A stretch of 64,000 bases of DNA from Psilocybe azurescens (Eukaryota > Basidiomycota > Agaricomycetes > Agaricales > Agrocybaceae). The stretch is taken from NCBI GenBank assembly GCA_023853785.1, contig JAJIRX010000648.1, positions 806,001-870,000 on the forward strand, given 5' to 3'. How positions within the stretch are numbered: the first letter of the stretch is position 1; every line of letters begins with the position of its first letter. This document shows positions 24,848-40,165 of the stretch, in pieces. The notes under the pieces were generated by a model that was given only the letters and a program-made list of their open reading frames with translations, was not told where the DNA came from and ran no database searches. The position numbers and the translations under genes were made by a program.

Positions 24848-25899
24848 CAGGTGATGTATTCATGTTCCGCTGCACTGCTATTTCAAATTCTTCAATCTTA
24901 CCAAACACCTTTATGGACCTCTCCTGGGACATCGTCGATAACAACGCCGTATATAGTATGAGGGACTCCATGATGGGTCTGTGTTCTATGCGTTCATGTT
25001 TACAGGTATGTTACATCATTTTCTTCTAATTCTGCCTCTTAAATAACCCTGTATCAGGATGTCGAATTCCGAAGTTGTGGTTTTTAGGTGGCGCGTGCAA
25101 CAGCATTTTCTCCGTGGAAGTCCCGGCTCTTGCTGGTTCGCCGACGATTGTCTCGCATCGAGACTTAGATGTTTTCTTGTGGCTTCCAATGTGTCCACAT
25201 CTTCTGGACCACTTCACAGACCTTAGCGACGACTATCGGATTACAATTGAACGTGTACCTCGGGCAGTGACGATAGAATGCTTTACACGTTTGTTCATTT
25301 TAATCAGGTAAATCTTGCCATACATCATCTAGTAGTAATACTAAATTCATGCAAAGGCTGCTATCCAGCGTATATCATCCTCCTTAAACAGTCTAGTGGC
25401 ATCGATTCTACTCGGTGTTTGTTCGTCGTCGCCTTGGAGGGAATGGTACGGGCGAAATTCTTATCGTAAAGTCCCTTGCGGACGGCACGGTGGTCAATAT
25501 GACTTCAGCCGACTTTTGCTCGTGCCTGGCATGTTAAAAGAGTATGTCATTTCAATGACATCTTCCGCTCCGGCTTTAATTCACAATCTTCGACAGAGTG
25601 GTGGGATTGAGAGACGATCACGATCTCTGAGTTTGATTTTGATCTTTCTCTCCTTTTTTTTTTTTTTTTGCTATAGATCCGTTCGTCGGTACCGATTCTA
25701 AATAGGTTCTTGGGTTTATTGATAATTCAAATTTCAAGTTTTTGATCGTTACTTGGCCCCTCTCGGCTCTCTAACATTCCACATTATCTCGAGAATTCTT
25801 GAGACGTCTTACTCCCACTCGCTGTGATTTCCATGACAGGTGACTTTACCGTATCTTTGTATAGAGGCGATGTATTCTTATATGTTAATTTCTACAGAT
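24848..25899. other. Interval between the Helitron gene and the first F-box gene
   Basis: Short ORFs on both strands carry no recognisable motif. A T16 tract lies at 25654-25669. This stretch must contain either the Helitron 5' end or a divergent promoter region between the Helitron gene and the plus-strand F-box gene. Confidence 0.4.
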
Positions 25900-26439
25900 A
25901 TGTCCGATCTATCCAGTGAATTGCTTTGGAAGATCTCAGAGTCCTGCTCGTGGTCGTCCCTCGTAGCACTAAACGCGACCAACCGACGATTCAGGCGACT
26001 GATTCAGGAATTCATATGTCGCAGAGTGAAGACTTTTTAGTCGACTTTTTACCCGTGGATGCTGTCGTCACGTTATTTGGTCTATTGCGCATCCACGAAG
26101 GTGTGATAATCGGGCCCATTGTGAGATGTATAATGAGTGTCCACACCACTATCTACCGTCGCATCAACCCTAGGCAGCTCGATATCATCCTTCCTTCTTC
26201 CTCTGCCTGGTCGAGTTTGCAGGAGTTGCTGATGTCCAATGGGTACCTCGTAGACCATACCGGTCGTGTTGATTCCAGGTTGTCAGTGGGATACAAAACG
26301 TTCAAAAGTTCTTATTAGTAAGCCAAAATGTTAGAGATCGCGTATAATACACTGACAGGCCATCTTTATAGTTTGACGGCTCAAGGGTGGTCTGTATCCT
26401 CTCGACAAGGACGCAAGCCACCCTTCGTGGTCTTTTAAT
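25900..26439 (+). CDS. F-box-like protein, diverged copy
   Basis: Starts MSDLSSELLWKISESCSW and continues SLVALNATNRRFRRLIQEF, a leucine-rich helix pattern resembling a fungal F-box (adaptor for SCF ubiquitin ligases). The frame then needs one extra T in the run at 26034-26038 to continue as FLVDFLPVDAVVTLFGLL, GVIIGPIVRCIMS, PRQLDIILPSSSAWSSL and ELLMSNGY. This second half aligns by position with the neighbouring gene (GLIVSGSSALHFL ... DLDLYV ... WLEMHRYNF), but the catalytic-type GS and DLD residues are not kept. A GTAAGC donor at about 26317 and an acceptor near 26359 could add a short tail ending at 26439. Probably a degenerate paralogue; function unknown. Confidence 0.5.
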
Positions 26440-27079
26440 GAGCCAGCTATCATCTCAGCTTTTCGGCGTTATCGCCTACTCGCATATACTGTTTTTACCC
26501 GGAGCTCTTCGCACGTGAAGAGTTCGTTGTTTTGCTAAACGATTGTCATCTTATGCGGGGTATCCCCTTTGAAGAATTCAACTTCGGATTGACCGGGATT
26601 GGACAAGCCAGCGTCCCAGATATGAAATGCGGGGAAAGCTGTCCGGTCCTTTGGAGGAAGGCTTCGTCTGCTGGCGGCGTTGAAGTAGTCAGGTGGGGGC
26701 ATAAACGGTTTGTGGGATGGAGGCATGCACGTTACTCCGCGAGATCCTTTCTTTATTGAGGGTGGTCCCTTCATGTGGAGACGAGCAGATATGATTGGAT
26801 GTGGTAACAAGTTTTGTGTGAATGTAGGAAGGACGACGAAATTGGATTCCTCTTATTAATATTGTATGAAAATGTCGTTTACCATGGCATCTTTTGAATT
26901 GGTCCCTTCGACTGATATTTTATGATATAACAAAAACAATACTCGCTGAAAAAGGATGTATTATTGCGCCTCCTGTTGGTTGGATCTTAGATCTGGGTAA
27001 CGGGATCATAGCATGGCAATACTTTGTGTGATAAATATCCACTGAGAATGAATCTATCGCTCCCTTTCTTTGTGTTACA

Positions 27080-28193
27080 ATGCCTCTGATGTCGTTGTAA
27101 GTCCTTCAATTGTATTGCCCTGCATTTACTGACATATGTAATTCTAATTACCGCGAAGACCACTGACAGCGGACGACGCTGTGATGTCCTGTTTGAGCCA
27201 GGCCGATCTTTACAGATGTTCGCGTACTTGTACGGATACCTACTCCAGGGTCACTTCTTACCTTCGACGCGCTTTCAATGTCGATAAACTATTCGGTCGG
27301 TATTTCGACGACAATTCATTGATCGTGGATGACTTCCGCCGAATGCAATTCGAGACAGGCTTGATTGTTTCGGGGTCGTCTGCCCTCCATTTTCTCGATC
27401 GTACTGGGAACAAGTGGGCGCCCTGGCGATCTTGATTTGTATGTGGACCATCGCTTTCGACGAGAAGTCTGCTGCTGGCTCGAAATGCATAGATATAATT
27501 TTGATCCTAGCCCTCGTCAGCATTCATGTGGTACACTTCAGGAATTCCTGGAGAATGAGACGGAGGCTCACATGTACGGCGAAGTATTGTCGGGTGCTCG
27601 ATACACCAGGGGTCTTGTGTTGAATTTTCGCAAGGATGGAGTTCACAAAGGCGGGAAGATCCAAGTAATAACGTCGAATGGATCGGCTCTTAGTTCGATA
27701 CTAGGGTTTCATTCCAGTAAGGGTGTCGTCCGTTTCTTGCTGTTGTGGCCGCTGATATTTTATCATGAATCAGCCTGCGTCATGAACTTAATAACCTACG
27801 ATGCCGCATTTTCTCTATACCCTAAAGCCACTTTTGAGGACCGACTCAGTCTTCTTTGCCTTCCCGCCTCCCCGAGCTTCATGTTCTCATAACCACAAAA
27901 TACGGTGGAAGGGGGTGGAATATAATAGGCCAGCACGACCTTCCAATAATTGCACAACAGCGGCTCACTATTGATCTTTTGGCCACGCTAAAGTCTTACA
28001 AACCTGAGACCGGACCTGAGCTGTCCTTCTATCCTGGCCGTAGACATCTCAGGGATTCGCGCTGTTGGACCCTTCCACTGATGAAACCGTCAACCGTGGG
28101 ATTCTTCGACTTCAAGGAGCCTGCTTACAAGTATTCTGCGATAAATTCGTGGTATCTGGGATTCAAGTGCAACGGTGTCTTGCTGTAGCCTGT
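27080..28193 (+). CDS. F-box protein with nucleotidyltransferase-like GS...DLD motif (frame broken)
   Basis: The first exon MPLMSL joins by a GTAAGT intron (about 27097-27158) to LTADDAVMSCLSQADLYRC, an F-box-like helix set. Then come FETGLIVSGSSALHFLDRTG and, after a frame change near 27420, GDLDLYVDHRF: a GS followed about 14 residues later by D-L-D, matching the hG[GS]x(9-13)Dh[DE]h pattern of nucleotidyltransferase-fold enzymes. Later: GARYTRGLVLNFRKDG, KIQVITSNGSALSSILGFHS, an intron (about 27717-27769), CVMNLITYDAAFSLYPKAT, another frame change near 27860, and TKYGGRGWNIIG. The reading may change frame again near 28070 and extend to about 28390. Genes of this layout are, as far as I know, multicopy and uncharacterised in agaricomycetes. 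Frame breaks could be sequencing error or pseudogenisation. Confidence 0.55.
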
Positions 28194-28399
28194 CCAAGAA
28201 TCACTTTCGAACTGTTCGATCACGAGGTTGTCCAGGAGTCGCTTATAGTCTCTGATAGGGTTCTTCAGCGTATGTTGACCCGTATCTGTAAACATTTTCA
28301 AGCCGGTAGAGAGAGAAGAAGAGATATTGACACGTCGCTTGTGAGTCGAATTTTTATTTTGTCTGATGTTGCGTTGAAGTGTTTTGTGTTGCAGTGATA

Positions 28400-28884
28400 T
28401 CATGTCTGTGTTCGATTGGGGAACTCTTGAGCTTATCACGTGCTTATCTTATCTGAAAGACTCACGTGCACATCAAAGGCTGTTGGCAAATAGAGATTAG
28501 TAGTTGTTCAGAATTTAAAAATTCACTGATGCTCCTTCGCTCGTTTACTCATTGTGTGTGACATCCCCTGTAAGCCTTGAAACGCAATCAGTGTTAGTAA
28601 AATCTGTTAAACGAAGCCTAGAAGCTTTTTTCTACACGTTCCTTGGGTCCTGGACCGTCTGTCGTATCTTTTCCGTTGCTGTAGGGGCTGGTGGAAGTCT
28701 TGTTCGATGTACCGCTCGAACTTCCGTACGAGCAACAGCGATAACTGTCGTTCCCTTCATGACGATGCAGGTAACGTTGCTAGATTTGTCTGTCTCGTGT
28801 TTGCATTTTGATTCTGTCGCGTTGTTTGTATAGATCTACAAGAGCTGAGACCCCATTTGCTGGTCTGCGACGATTATTTATCTG
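28400..28884. other. Interval before the next gene
   Basis: No gene is supported. CACGTG occurs near 28429 and 28465. An upstream exon of the following gene may be hidden here, because that gene lacks an ATG where its conserved part begins. Confidence 0.3.
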
Positions 28885-29612
28885 GTGACAGATTCCTCCG
28901 AACGTCCTGCTGGCAAAAAATTGACCGTGTCTTATCCTGTTTGCATGGAACTCCAGTTCAGTACCAAAAAGCGTTGTGTTGTAGTGGGATTGGTTTCCAG
29001 GGAATGTGCATTGTTGGGACCCTCTGGTGATTTTGAGCCTGGGCATGGAAGCCTGGCGGACGCGAGACACATCTTCAAGTTGACTTGTCCCCAAGGCATT
29101 CCTGGTTACGAGGACGATTTTGATGTTGCTCTGGAGAACGTGGCCGATCTTCTGGAAGTATTGCCAGGAAATAAACAGAGCGACGACCCTTTCCTATCGA
29201 CCACATCAAATGGTGCGGCTTGTCTCAGGTTCAATCCCCCAATCTTTCAGTCAAAGGTCAGTGGAATAGTCATCTCTATTGACTGGAAAACTGATGTTTA
29301 TATAGGCATTGCATTTCCTACGTGAGTGTCTTTTCCATCGACGTCCTGTCCAACGACTTATGCAAATTAGATTGGGTGCGCCATCGCATTAATCCCCGGT
29401 ATCCTGTGCTCCCGGAACACACATCATATCTCTCTGAAATTGTCGAGGACTACGCAATGTCTGTTTATACTGTGACAAAGGCTGGGGAAGATGTACAAGC
29501 ATCGGACATAGGTTCTGTGTTAGTGGGCAGTCTTATTCGGGTCACATTTCTGTTGTTTCATGATATCAATAAAGGGTTGGTGACGTCCATAGATGATATT
29601 GCCATTCTGTAG
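28885..29612 (+). CDS. Protein of unknown function, copy A of a related pair (possible OB fold)
   Basis: The conserved-looking block reads YEDDFDVALENVADLLEVL, AACLRFNPPIFQSK (near 29250), an intron region (about 29257-29330), then IVEDYAMSVYTVTKAGE and VLVGSLIRVTFLLFH ... SIDDIAIL, stopping at 29612. It shares order and wording with the gene at 30894-32357 (YDVDYDNLLGLQDKI, MRFNYPLWEPK, KLVGAMVEVTFSLKH ... VESVSIL). The pattern G-[SA]-hydrophobic-V-x-V-T-F-x-L-x-x-[HY] followed by a short terminal strand resembles the last strands of T7 gp2.5-like ssDNA-binding OB folds, but this is inference. No ATG precedes the open frame; the first exon is missing or the copy is truncated, and it ends without the basic tail of copy B. 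Confidence 0.4.
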
Positions 29613-30893
29613 AGATAGCCCCATGATTCATTGATTTCTGCTTAGTAAACCGTTCGATTCACGTCAATTTTATGATTACAATGTTCCGCGAAAATGTCAA
29701 TGTAACACGGATACAGTATTCCATATGAGTTTTTCATATTCTTCCACTCAGTTCATACTCTTCCTGTGCGCTACAAATCAATATGTCGCGTCCTCGGTAG
29801 ATTACTTGATTCAGCACCGGCCTCCGTAGGTATGTATGCTTATTTGTTACATTTGGCCGATCATCGGTTGGCTTGATTGACTGACTCCTGTCCCGGTTCA
29901 TCCTTTCACTCTAGTCTTTACCACTCGCTGGCGTACGAAATCGCGATTTATCTGTTCTCCTGCCCGACCGTCGGTCTTTCGGCGCAGTCAAAGTGGGTTG
30001 ATGGAGCAAGATAGATCAACTCATCGGCATACAGGTATTATTGCGGTTTACGTGCTGTTCGGTGCGCCTCTCGTCGTTCGGGTGGGTGGATCGCTGTCCG
30101 GCGTGAACTTTTTTGTTACTCGTCGGCTCGTGCGATGTTTGAGGACCCTCCTGAGAAGCATTGTGAGTTGGAAAAAGGTGGAAGAGAATGGTCGCGTATT
30201 CCCTTTTCCCCACAAGTTCTTCATTTTTCTTTCTATTTCATTATTTTATTTCAAACGCGCTTACCCATCTTGTTATCAGATTTGGTATGGACTCTAGAAC
30301 GTTGATCGTTCGCGTTAAAATGGGGGCGTGAAGTTGGTAATTTGCACCCCGTGTTCCTATTCGTTCCCGTAATGTCTATTAGGTATGTGATATAGAGCTG
30401 TCTTAATTCTGTTGTCGTTGATGGGTCCGGACAGTGCGACGATGGTCGATAACAAAGTTGAAACGGCTGCAAAATATCGCGTGTATCATCGTGTTCAATG
30501 TGCGTTTGAATGTTATCCCATCTCATTGTACCTTTCGCGTGCTAGGTTCTAACGACAGGCGTACAGTATTGGATATGAAGGACGAGATCCAAGGAAGGTC
30601 CCCGATTCATCGTGGTCATGGGCTTCTTGGACATTCCGCGATCGCTTTCCCTTTATTTTTTTTGGACGACGTGTCGAGTTGTGCGAGGGCGAACAAATGG
30701 GAGCGAGAGGACGCCATTTTGCGTTATATCGTAGCGTACGCGGCAAAACCTAATCAGCCAACAGTCTCTTGGTCACAAGCAAAAGCAGAATTTTCTATAT
30801 AAACTGTAATTGAAACCTTTTATCCCACTTTGCTGCTGCCCGCCCAATATTTCTCTCCTGAGCCCGGGTTCTCCTTCCTATCTTGCAATTATC
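29613..30893. other. Interval between copies A and B
   Basis: About 1.3 kb with short ORFs (29998-30297, 30434-30802) that show no motif, no consistent splice structure and ordinary composition. I see no supported gene. Confidence 0.35.
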
Positions 30894-32357
30894 ATGAGTC
30901 AGCCACCGTGCGTATTCATTCATTTTTGTTTTTGTTTTCCATGTACTGATTATGACCTCGCTCGTAGCCCCCCCCCCTTTCAACGGCCCTTTCGTGACGC
31001 CAGCAACTTCACGCCCTCCCTCAATACGTGGGCGTCCCCATCGTTCATGAACTACGTTCAATGGCGTGGCACGGGATCGGACGTTTTGGCGCTCGCTGGT
31101 GGTCCAACTGACCCCATTGAGCCTGCTTACGCGATTGTGGTGGGAGTGGTGGTCAGTAATAGGCCATATCTCGGTGAGTTTGTCTCTATAATACGGTGGG
31201 GACCGCAATCACTCACATAATGTCCCTAGGTGTTCAGGGGGAATTTCAACCCAGCATATGCCGACCCACTCAAGACCGCTGAAGGCCGCCAAGCTCCAGT
31301 TCGAAATCGCGAAGCCTGTGCTGGACTCAGATTTTGGACCGGACTACGATGTCGACTACGACAATCTGTTGGGTCTTCAAGACAAAATCGCGAAGACTTC
31401 CCTTAGGCGATTCTTTCTCATCGAAGATGGAAGGACCATGAGATTTAACTATCCCTTGTGGGAGCCAAAGGTATGTCTTTTTGTTTTGTTTTTTTTTGTT
31501 TTTTTGCTCTGTATACGTACTGATTATTCTTATATGTATTCTACCGTTAGACTGACGATAACGATAGTGAGTAATCTTGCTTTTCCTTCAAAAGTAGTCA
31601 TACTAATATTTCTCCTTAAGCCCCCGAACGTAACGCAATCACGGCGGGGTACAATGTCAACGCCGATTGTACACCCTGGTTCGACCTCGTCAAGCAATCC
31701 CACCAAATATGCCGTTTACCCTTGTACGATGCAAACGAGAACTTGGATACCAGGCCCGAGACATGGGAAAGCAAGCTCGTTGGCGCCATGGTAGAGGTGA
31801 CGTTTAGCTTAAAGCACTATCATATGGCAGCCAACTCTCAACGCGTCGAAGCAAGCGATACTTTCTCCGCAAAAGTGGAAAGCGTCAGTATTTTGAGACC
31901 CCCTCCCCCTGTCCTTCGTAGTCCATTCAAGAATTTGGCTTCTCCTAAGAAACCACCTCGCACTCCTCAGACCCCGTCTCGCGGCCAACAAATCAACGCA
32001 GCGCGATCATTTGTTCCCTTCCCAAATGGTGTCAAACAGCCCGATTTTACCCTTGCAAATGGCAGCATCCTCACCGGCGCCACTGTCCCTATTTCCGGCT
32101 CTACTGATACTGTTGGGAGCATCAAGTTGACCTCGGCTGGTCCCTCCTCCGGTTCTGGGGAAGAACCTGTTACCGCAGAGAGTGGTTCAGAAGGAGCTCC
32201 CTCTGCAGGAACCAGAACAAAGCGTCGTAAGTGATCATATGTATCTTGTCTTGTCTGTGGTGCAAATATCTGATTCGGCGATACAGGTGTTCAAGATGAA
32301 GAGGATCATGCCGACGATGCGACCGTTGCCAGTCCTGCGAAGAAGAGCAGACGGTAG
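30894..32357 (+). CDS. Protein of unknown function, copy B of a related pair (possible OB-fold DNA-binding protein)
   Basis: ATG at 30894 gives MSQPP, an intron (30909-30964), then PPFQRPFRDASNFTPSLNT, SFMNYVQWRGTGSDVLALAG, IEPAYAIVVGVVVSNRPYLG, an intron (about 31174-31229), VFRGNFNPAYADPLK, a small frame change near 31280, LQFEIAKPVLDSD, DVDYDNLLGLQDKIAK, GRTMRFNYPLWEPK, an intron (31472 to about 31620), NVDCTPWFDLVKQS, SKLVGAMVEVTFSLKHYHM and FSAKVESVSILRPPPP. A Pro/Ser-rich linker (SPFKNLASPKKPPRTPQTPS) and a final exon ending SPAKKSRR, a likely nuclear localisation signal, close the gene at TAG 32355-32357. I do not recognise a named family. A beta-rich core, Pro-rich linker and basic tail suggest a nuclear DNA-binding protein; an ssDNA-binding OB fold is one guess. 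Confidence 0.5.
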
Positions 32358-32670
32358 TAATTTTTATTAAATACGTATACAATGAGGGGCCGCGTTGGTT
32401 TACTAGTTTGCGACTGTAATGATCTTGGTCTCATGTTTACAAAAAAAAAAGATTTTATCAAAAATTGTGTATATGTTTGTAGATCTTCTAAGGTGGGCTT
32501 AGTATTGCTTGCTTATGTATAGCACAGTCTGTGACTCGGCCTACAGCAAGGCCCGATCGCCAACGGCGATCCTTTATATATAAAAGAGTTTCAAAAGGCA
32601 CATAAAACAAGATATACATTTTACAAACTTCTGCTTTGAATTTCATCACTTATTTTACCCTCACAATCGA
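32358..32670. other. Convergent 3' flanks
   Basis: Short interval between two convergent genes, with an A10 run near 32442 and a TATATA stretch near 32575. No gene seen. Confidence 0.4.
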
Positions 32671-35143
32671 TCAAATCAGATGCTCCAGGATGGTCTTGAC
32701 CCCCAGGCGCCTGGATCCGCAACCTTTTCAGCGATCAACCTGTTACCCTCAACATATGCGCTTCTCCCCGCTTTCGCTTCCAGGTTCCTAGTTGCTTCCG
32801 CAGCCTTTCCGGCGGCCTTCACAGATTCTGCGTAGTTATTCTTCGTAGCGTTGAAAGTTTCAACGAATGCCGCTAAGGGGTCAACCAGGGTACGCGAAGG
32901 AGGGCGGGCTCGTGTATACGAGTATAACTTGGTGAGTGCGAAGCTAAGTGCTAGACCCCATGCCTTTGGCGTCATCTCGCCGGTTTCAGGTGCATCAGCT
33001 TGTAGGCCTTGAGCTAAGGCAGAGAAAAAGATTCTACAGTGTGTTTCAATTCATTTAATTACATATTTTCTCGTAAAGAGCTAAACTTACGAATACAAAG
33101 CGCCACTGGTACCGCCCATGGATTCTTCGGCGACTTGTGAGATGCTGATTATGGAGCGAACTAAGTCGTCTCCTGAAATCTGGCCAGCAGTGATTTTTGC
33201 GAGGACGCCTACAATTGATTGTGATGAGTGCCTCCATTTACACATTCATTCGCTTGATTTTACCTTCTGCGCCAGCCTATTTGCAAAAAGGATTAGTATC
33301 TTATGGGGCAATACTGAAGGGCATGCCGGGCTTACCTTCAGAGTGAGCCCACAATCACCGTCACCTGCAATGGAATCCATTCTAGTGATCTCTGGCTCGG
33401 CTTCAATCAAGGCATTCGCAGCCCGTTTAATGCTTCGGAGGAAGACCTCTGAGTCCGGCACACTGACGGACTTGATGTTGGCCTTGCTAGCTTCAACTTG
33501 ATGTGGAGGAGCAATCTGGTTTGCCTGTGCCACAGGAACGGAAGTTGCAGACCATCTCCAGCCTGGAACTTCGGCCTTTTCATCGAGCAGAGACAAAATA
33601 AGGTCCTTGGTAGGAGCATTCACTTCTTCCTTCGAGGGTAACAAGAGCAAAGAGATAGAAAAGCCGGGCATATTGAGACTTGTCTGTAGAACGGAATGAG
33701 TTGTCGGGAAATGATTCAATATCCACAAGACGCATCTTACCATGAAAGTCCCAGCCAAAATTCGGCTTGTTGTGAAACCGCGAGCATCGAGTTGCTTTCG
33801 CACTTCAGCAACAATTCCAGTTAACTCCAGTTCACTAAGGCCGCCAAGGTTGTTTACGAGCAGGACAACGTTATCTTTGCCCTTGAAAGGAATGAAGGAA
33901 CGATCTGGGTCTGATGTCGAGGTCAAGAATGCCAACAGTTGTGGAATGAGGTCCTCCAGCTTGGGAATAGGAGACAAGCGACTGTGACCGCTCTCATTGT
34001 GTATCCCAAGTCCGATTTCGATCTCAGAGGGCGATAAATCCGAGGTCATTGTTGCAGTCCCAGGAACCTGATAAAAGTAAAATAAATATAAGTTAATTGA
34101 CGTGGTCGGTCGTCCAAGTTCTCAATCTTACGTGAGTGTGTCCGAGACTGCAACCAATGGTCGCAATATGGTCTGCAACCCAAGTCGCAATAGAATGCAC
34201 ATCCTCAAGACTTCCTCCTCGCTGAGCCAATGCCCCGGCAATTTTATACACCAAAACGGTTCCTGCTAGACCCCTATGACGATTTGATCGACGACGGATC
34301 AAAGTTCGATGGAATGACTAAATGAAATGAGATCAGTGACATACCTTCGGCCGACAATTTTGCCTTGCTCTCTTCCAACAGCGACATCGTCTCCAACTAC
34401 CACGAACTTGATTTTATCGGCCTTTTGTGGGTGCAGAGATGCATACTGCTCCTTCGCCAATCCAAAATTGAGAACATCACCGGTGTAATTCCTATTTTTT
34501 ATGTGATAAGTTTGCTATTGAGACCGACTTTGAAGACCACCTAAATATTACTTTACGATGATGACAGTGCTAAAAAAGATGTTCAGGTGAATGATGATTT
34601 GCGGAAAGGATTGGAGCATACCCTTTATCATTGTCAAGTAGCTCAACGCCTCGCACAACTTGACTGGCATTTGGAGAAGCAAAGATATTGCCACAGACAG
34701 CGCCTACGTGACCATCTAGAGGGTGGAGAATATAAAGTTGTGGCGTTTACCCACCGGTGAGAATTCCTTGACCTATGAGGACTAAGTTAATGGTTTAATA
34801 AGTAGAACAGGAAAACCTACCCACGAACCCTGCATGGGCAGGCTCGTGTCCCGAACCTCCTCCACACATGAGAGCGACTTTGGAACGATCGCGAGATTCG
34901 ACATAAACGACTATCAGGGACCCTAGTTCAGCATGGAAATTTTAGCCGTATGCAAGAAAGGGGTCACCCTTGTTTTCGACATCAAGAGAAAGTTGCGGGT
35001 TTAAGGCGATCAATCCCTTGAGGGAATCCAGAACAAGAGTGGAGGCGGAATTCAAGAGATGCTTGCCTGGTAAAAAGAATATATTGATGTTGAAACGCTA
35101 CGATGGATAGATGCAACGAAAAATTCTCACTTTGAACAGACAT
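32671..35143 (-). CDS. DAK1: Dihydroxyacetone kinase (ATP-dependent, DhaK-DhaL fusion)
   Basis: Phosphorylates dihydroxyacetone (and glyceraldehyde) to the triose phosphate in glycerol and methanol assimilation and DHA detoxification; cytosolic. MSVQ joins by an intron to SKHLLNSASTLVLDSLKGL; then VALMCGGGSGHEPAHAGFVG, GAVCGNIFASPNASQV, NYTGDVLNFGLAKEQY, KFVVVGDDVAVGREQGKIV, IATIGCSLGHTH|VPG and EIGLGIHNESG, where the His is the family's covalent DHA-binding residue. The ATP domain has ALIEAEPEITRMDS, IAGDGDCGLTLK (Mg-binding Asp), EESMGGTSGALYS and AGRSAYVEG. About ten introns. The tail needs one more G in the run 32700-32704 to end WGVKTILEHLI at 32671; as given, translation ends at 32676 in another frame. 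Two-domain length is typical of eukaryotic Dak enzymes. Confidence 0.93.
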
Positions 35144-35441
35144 GGTTGCAGGAAAAGACTAAGGCAAATCTAATCATCTTTATAAGCTCTTCCAAGGGTA
35201 TATATGTCTCCCTGCCCGATCACTGGTCCCAGAAAGGCTTATTTTGTCTCATTTAAAAACACGTGAGGTGACTGTCTGTGACGAACACGCGTCGTCAGCG
35301 CTTTTGCTTTTCATCTTGTTATTCCAGAGAACATACTCTGGAAATAGAGACAGCTCCTTTGTTTTTTCTTATTCTCCTTGCAATTATTCTTTATAAAGAG
35401 TGGCCCATCGTTCTTTCATTCCTTTCCTTCCTGTAGCGCTC
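35144..35441. promoter_or_regulatory. Divergent promoter between DAK and the ubiquitin protease
   Basis: The two start codons are 298 bp apart and face away from each other. CACGTG lies at 35260-35265, 117 bp before the DAK start and 177 bp before the protease start; TTTATAAAG-like sequence near 35390 lies just before the protease start. Shared control is plausible from spacing only. Confidence 0.5.
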
Positions 35442-39839
<4,398 letters not shown>

Positions 39840-40165
39840 ACCTATCATTTTTAACCATTACACATTCCCACTTTCCTTTCCTCCATGCTTTGAACAGTTG
39901 TCATGGCATATTCGATCCTAGTATAGCTATTAGTTAGTGTATCAAAAGACATGTAATATTTTTGCCCTAGCCTTGCATTCATTCCAACCCAATTGTCGCA
40001 TACAAACTATCAAAGCACTCTGTCTACAATGTTTCATTAACATATAGAGTCACCTAGTTATAGAAGATTATCAATTAATTATCAAGTCTTAAGTAGCATA
40101 GTCACGCGAATCGACTTCTATGAGTGTGTAGCTGAGCTACTTTGTTATTGCACAATGACCGTGAC
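39840..40165. other. Intergenic interval, protease 3' flank and CCZ1 promoter
   Basis: AT-rich tandem-gene spacer of 326 bp. No ORF or RNA gene is visible and no clear TATA or CACGTG element was noticed. Confidence 0.4.

Noticed and set aside
30434..30802. 122-codon ORF between copies A and B
   Set aside because: Starts without an ATG in good context, shows no motif and has no relation to either neighbour.
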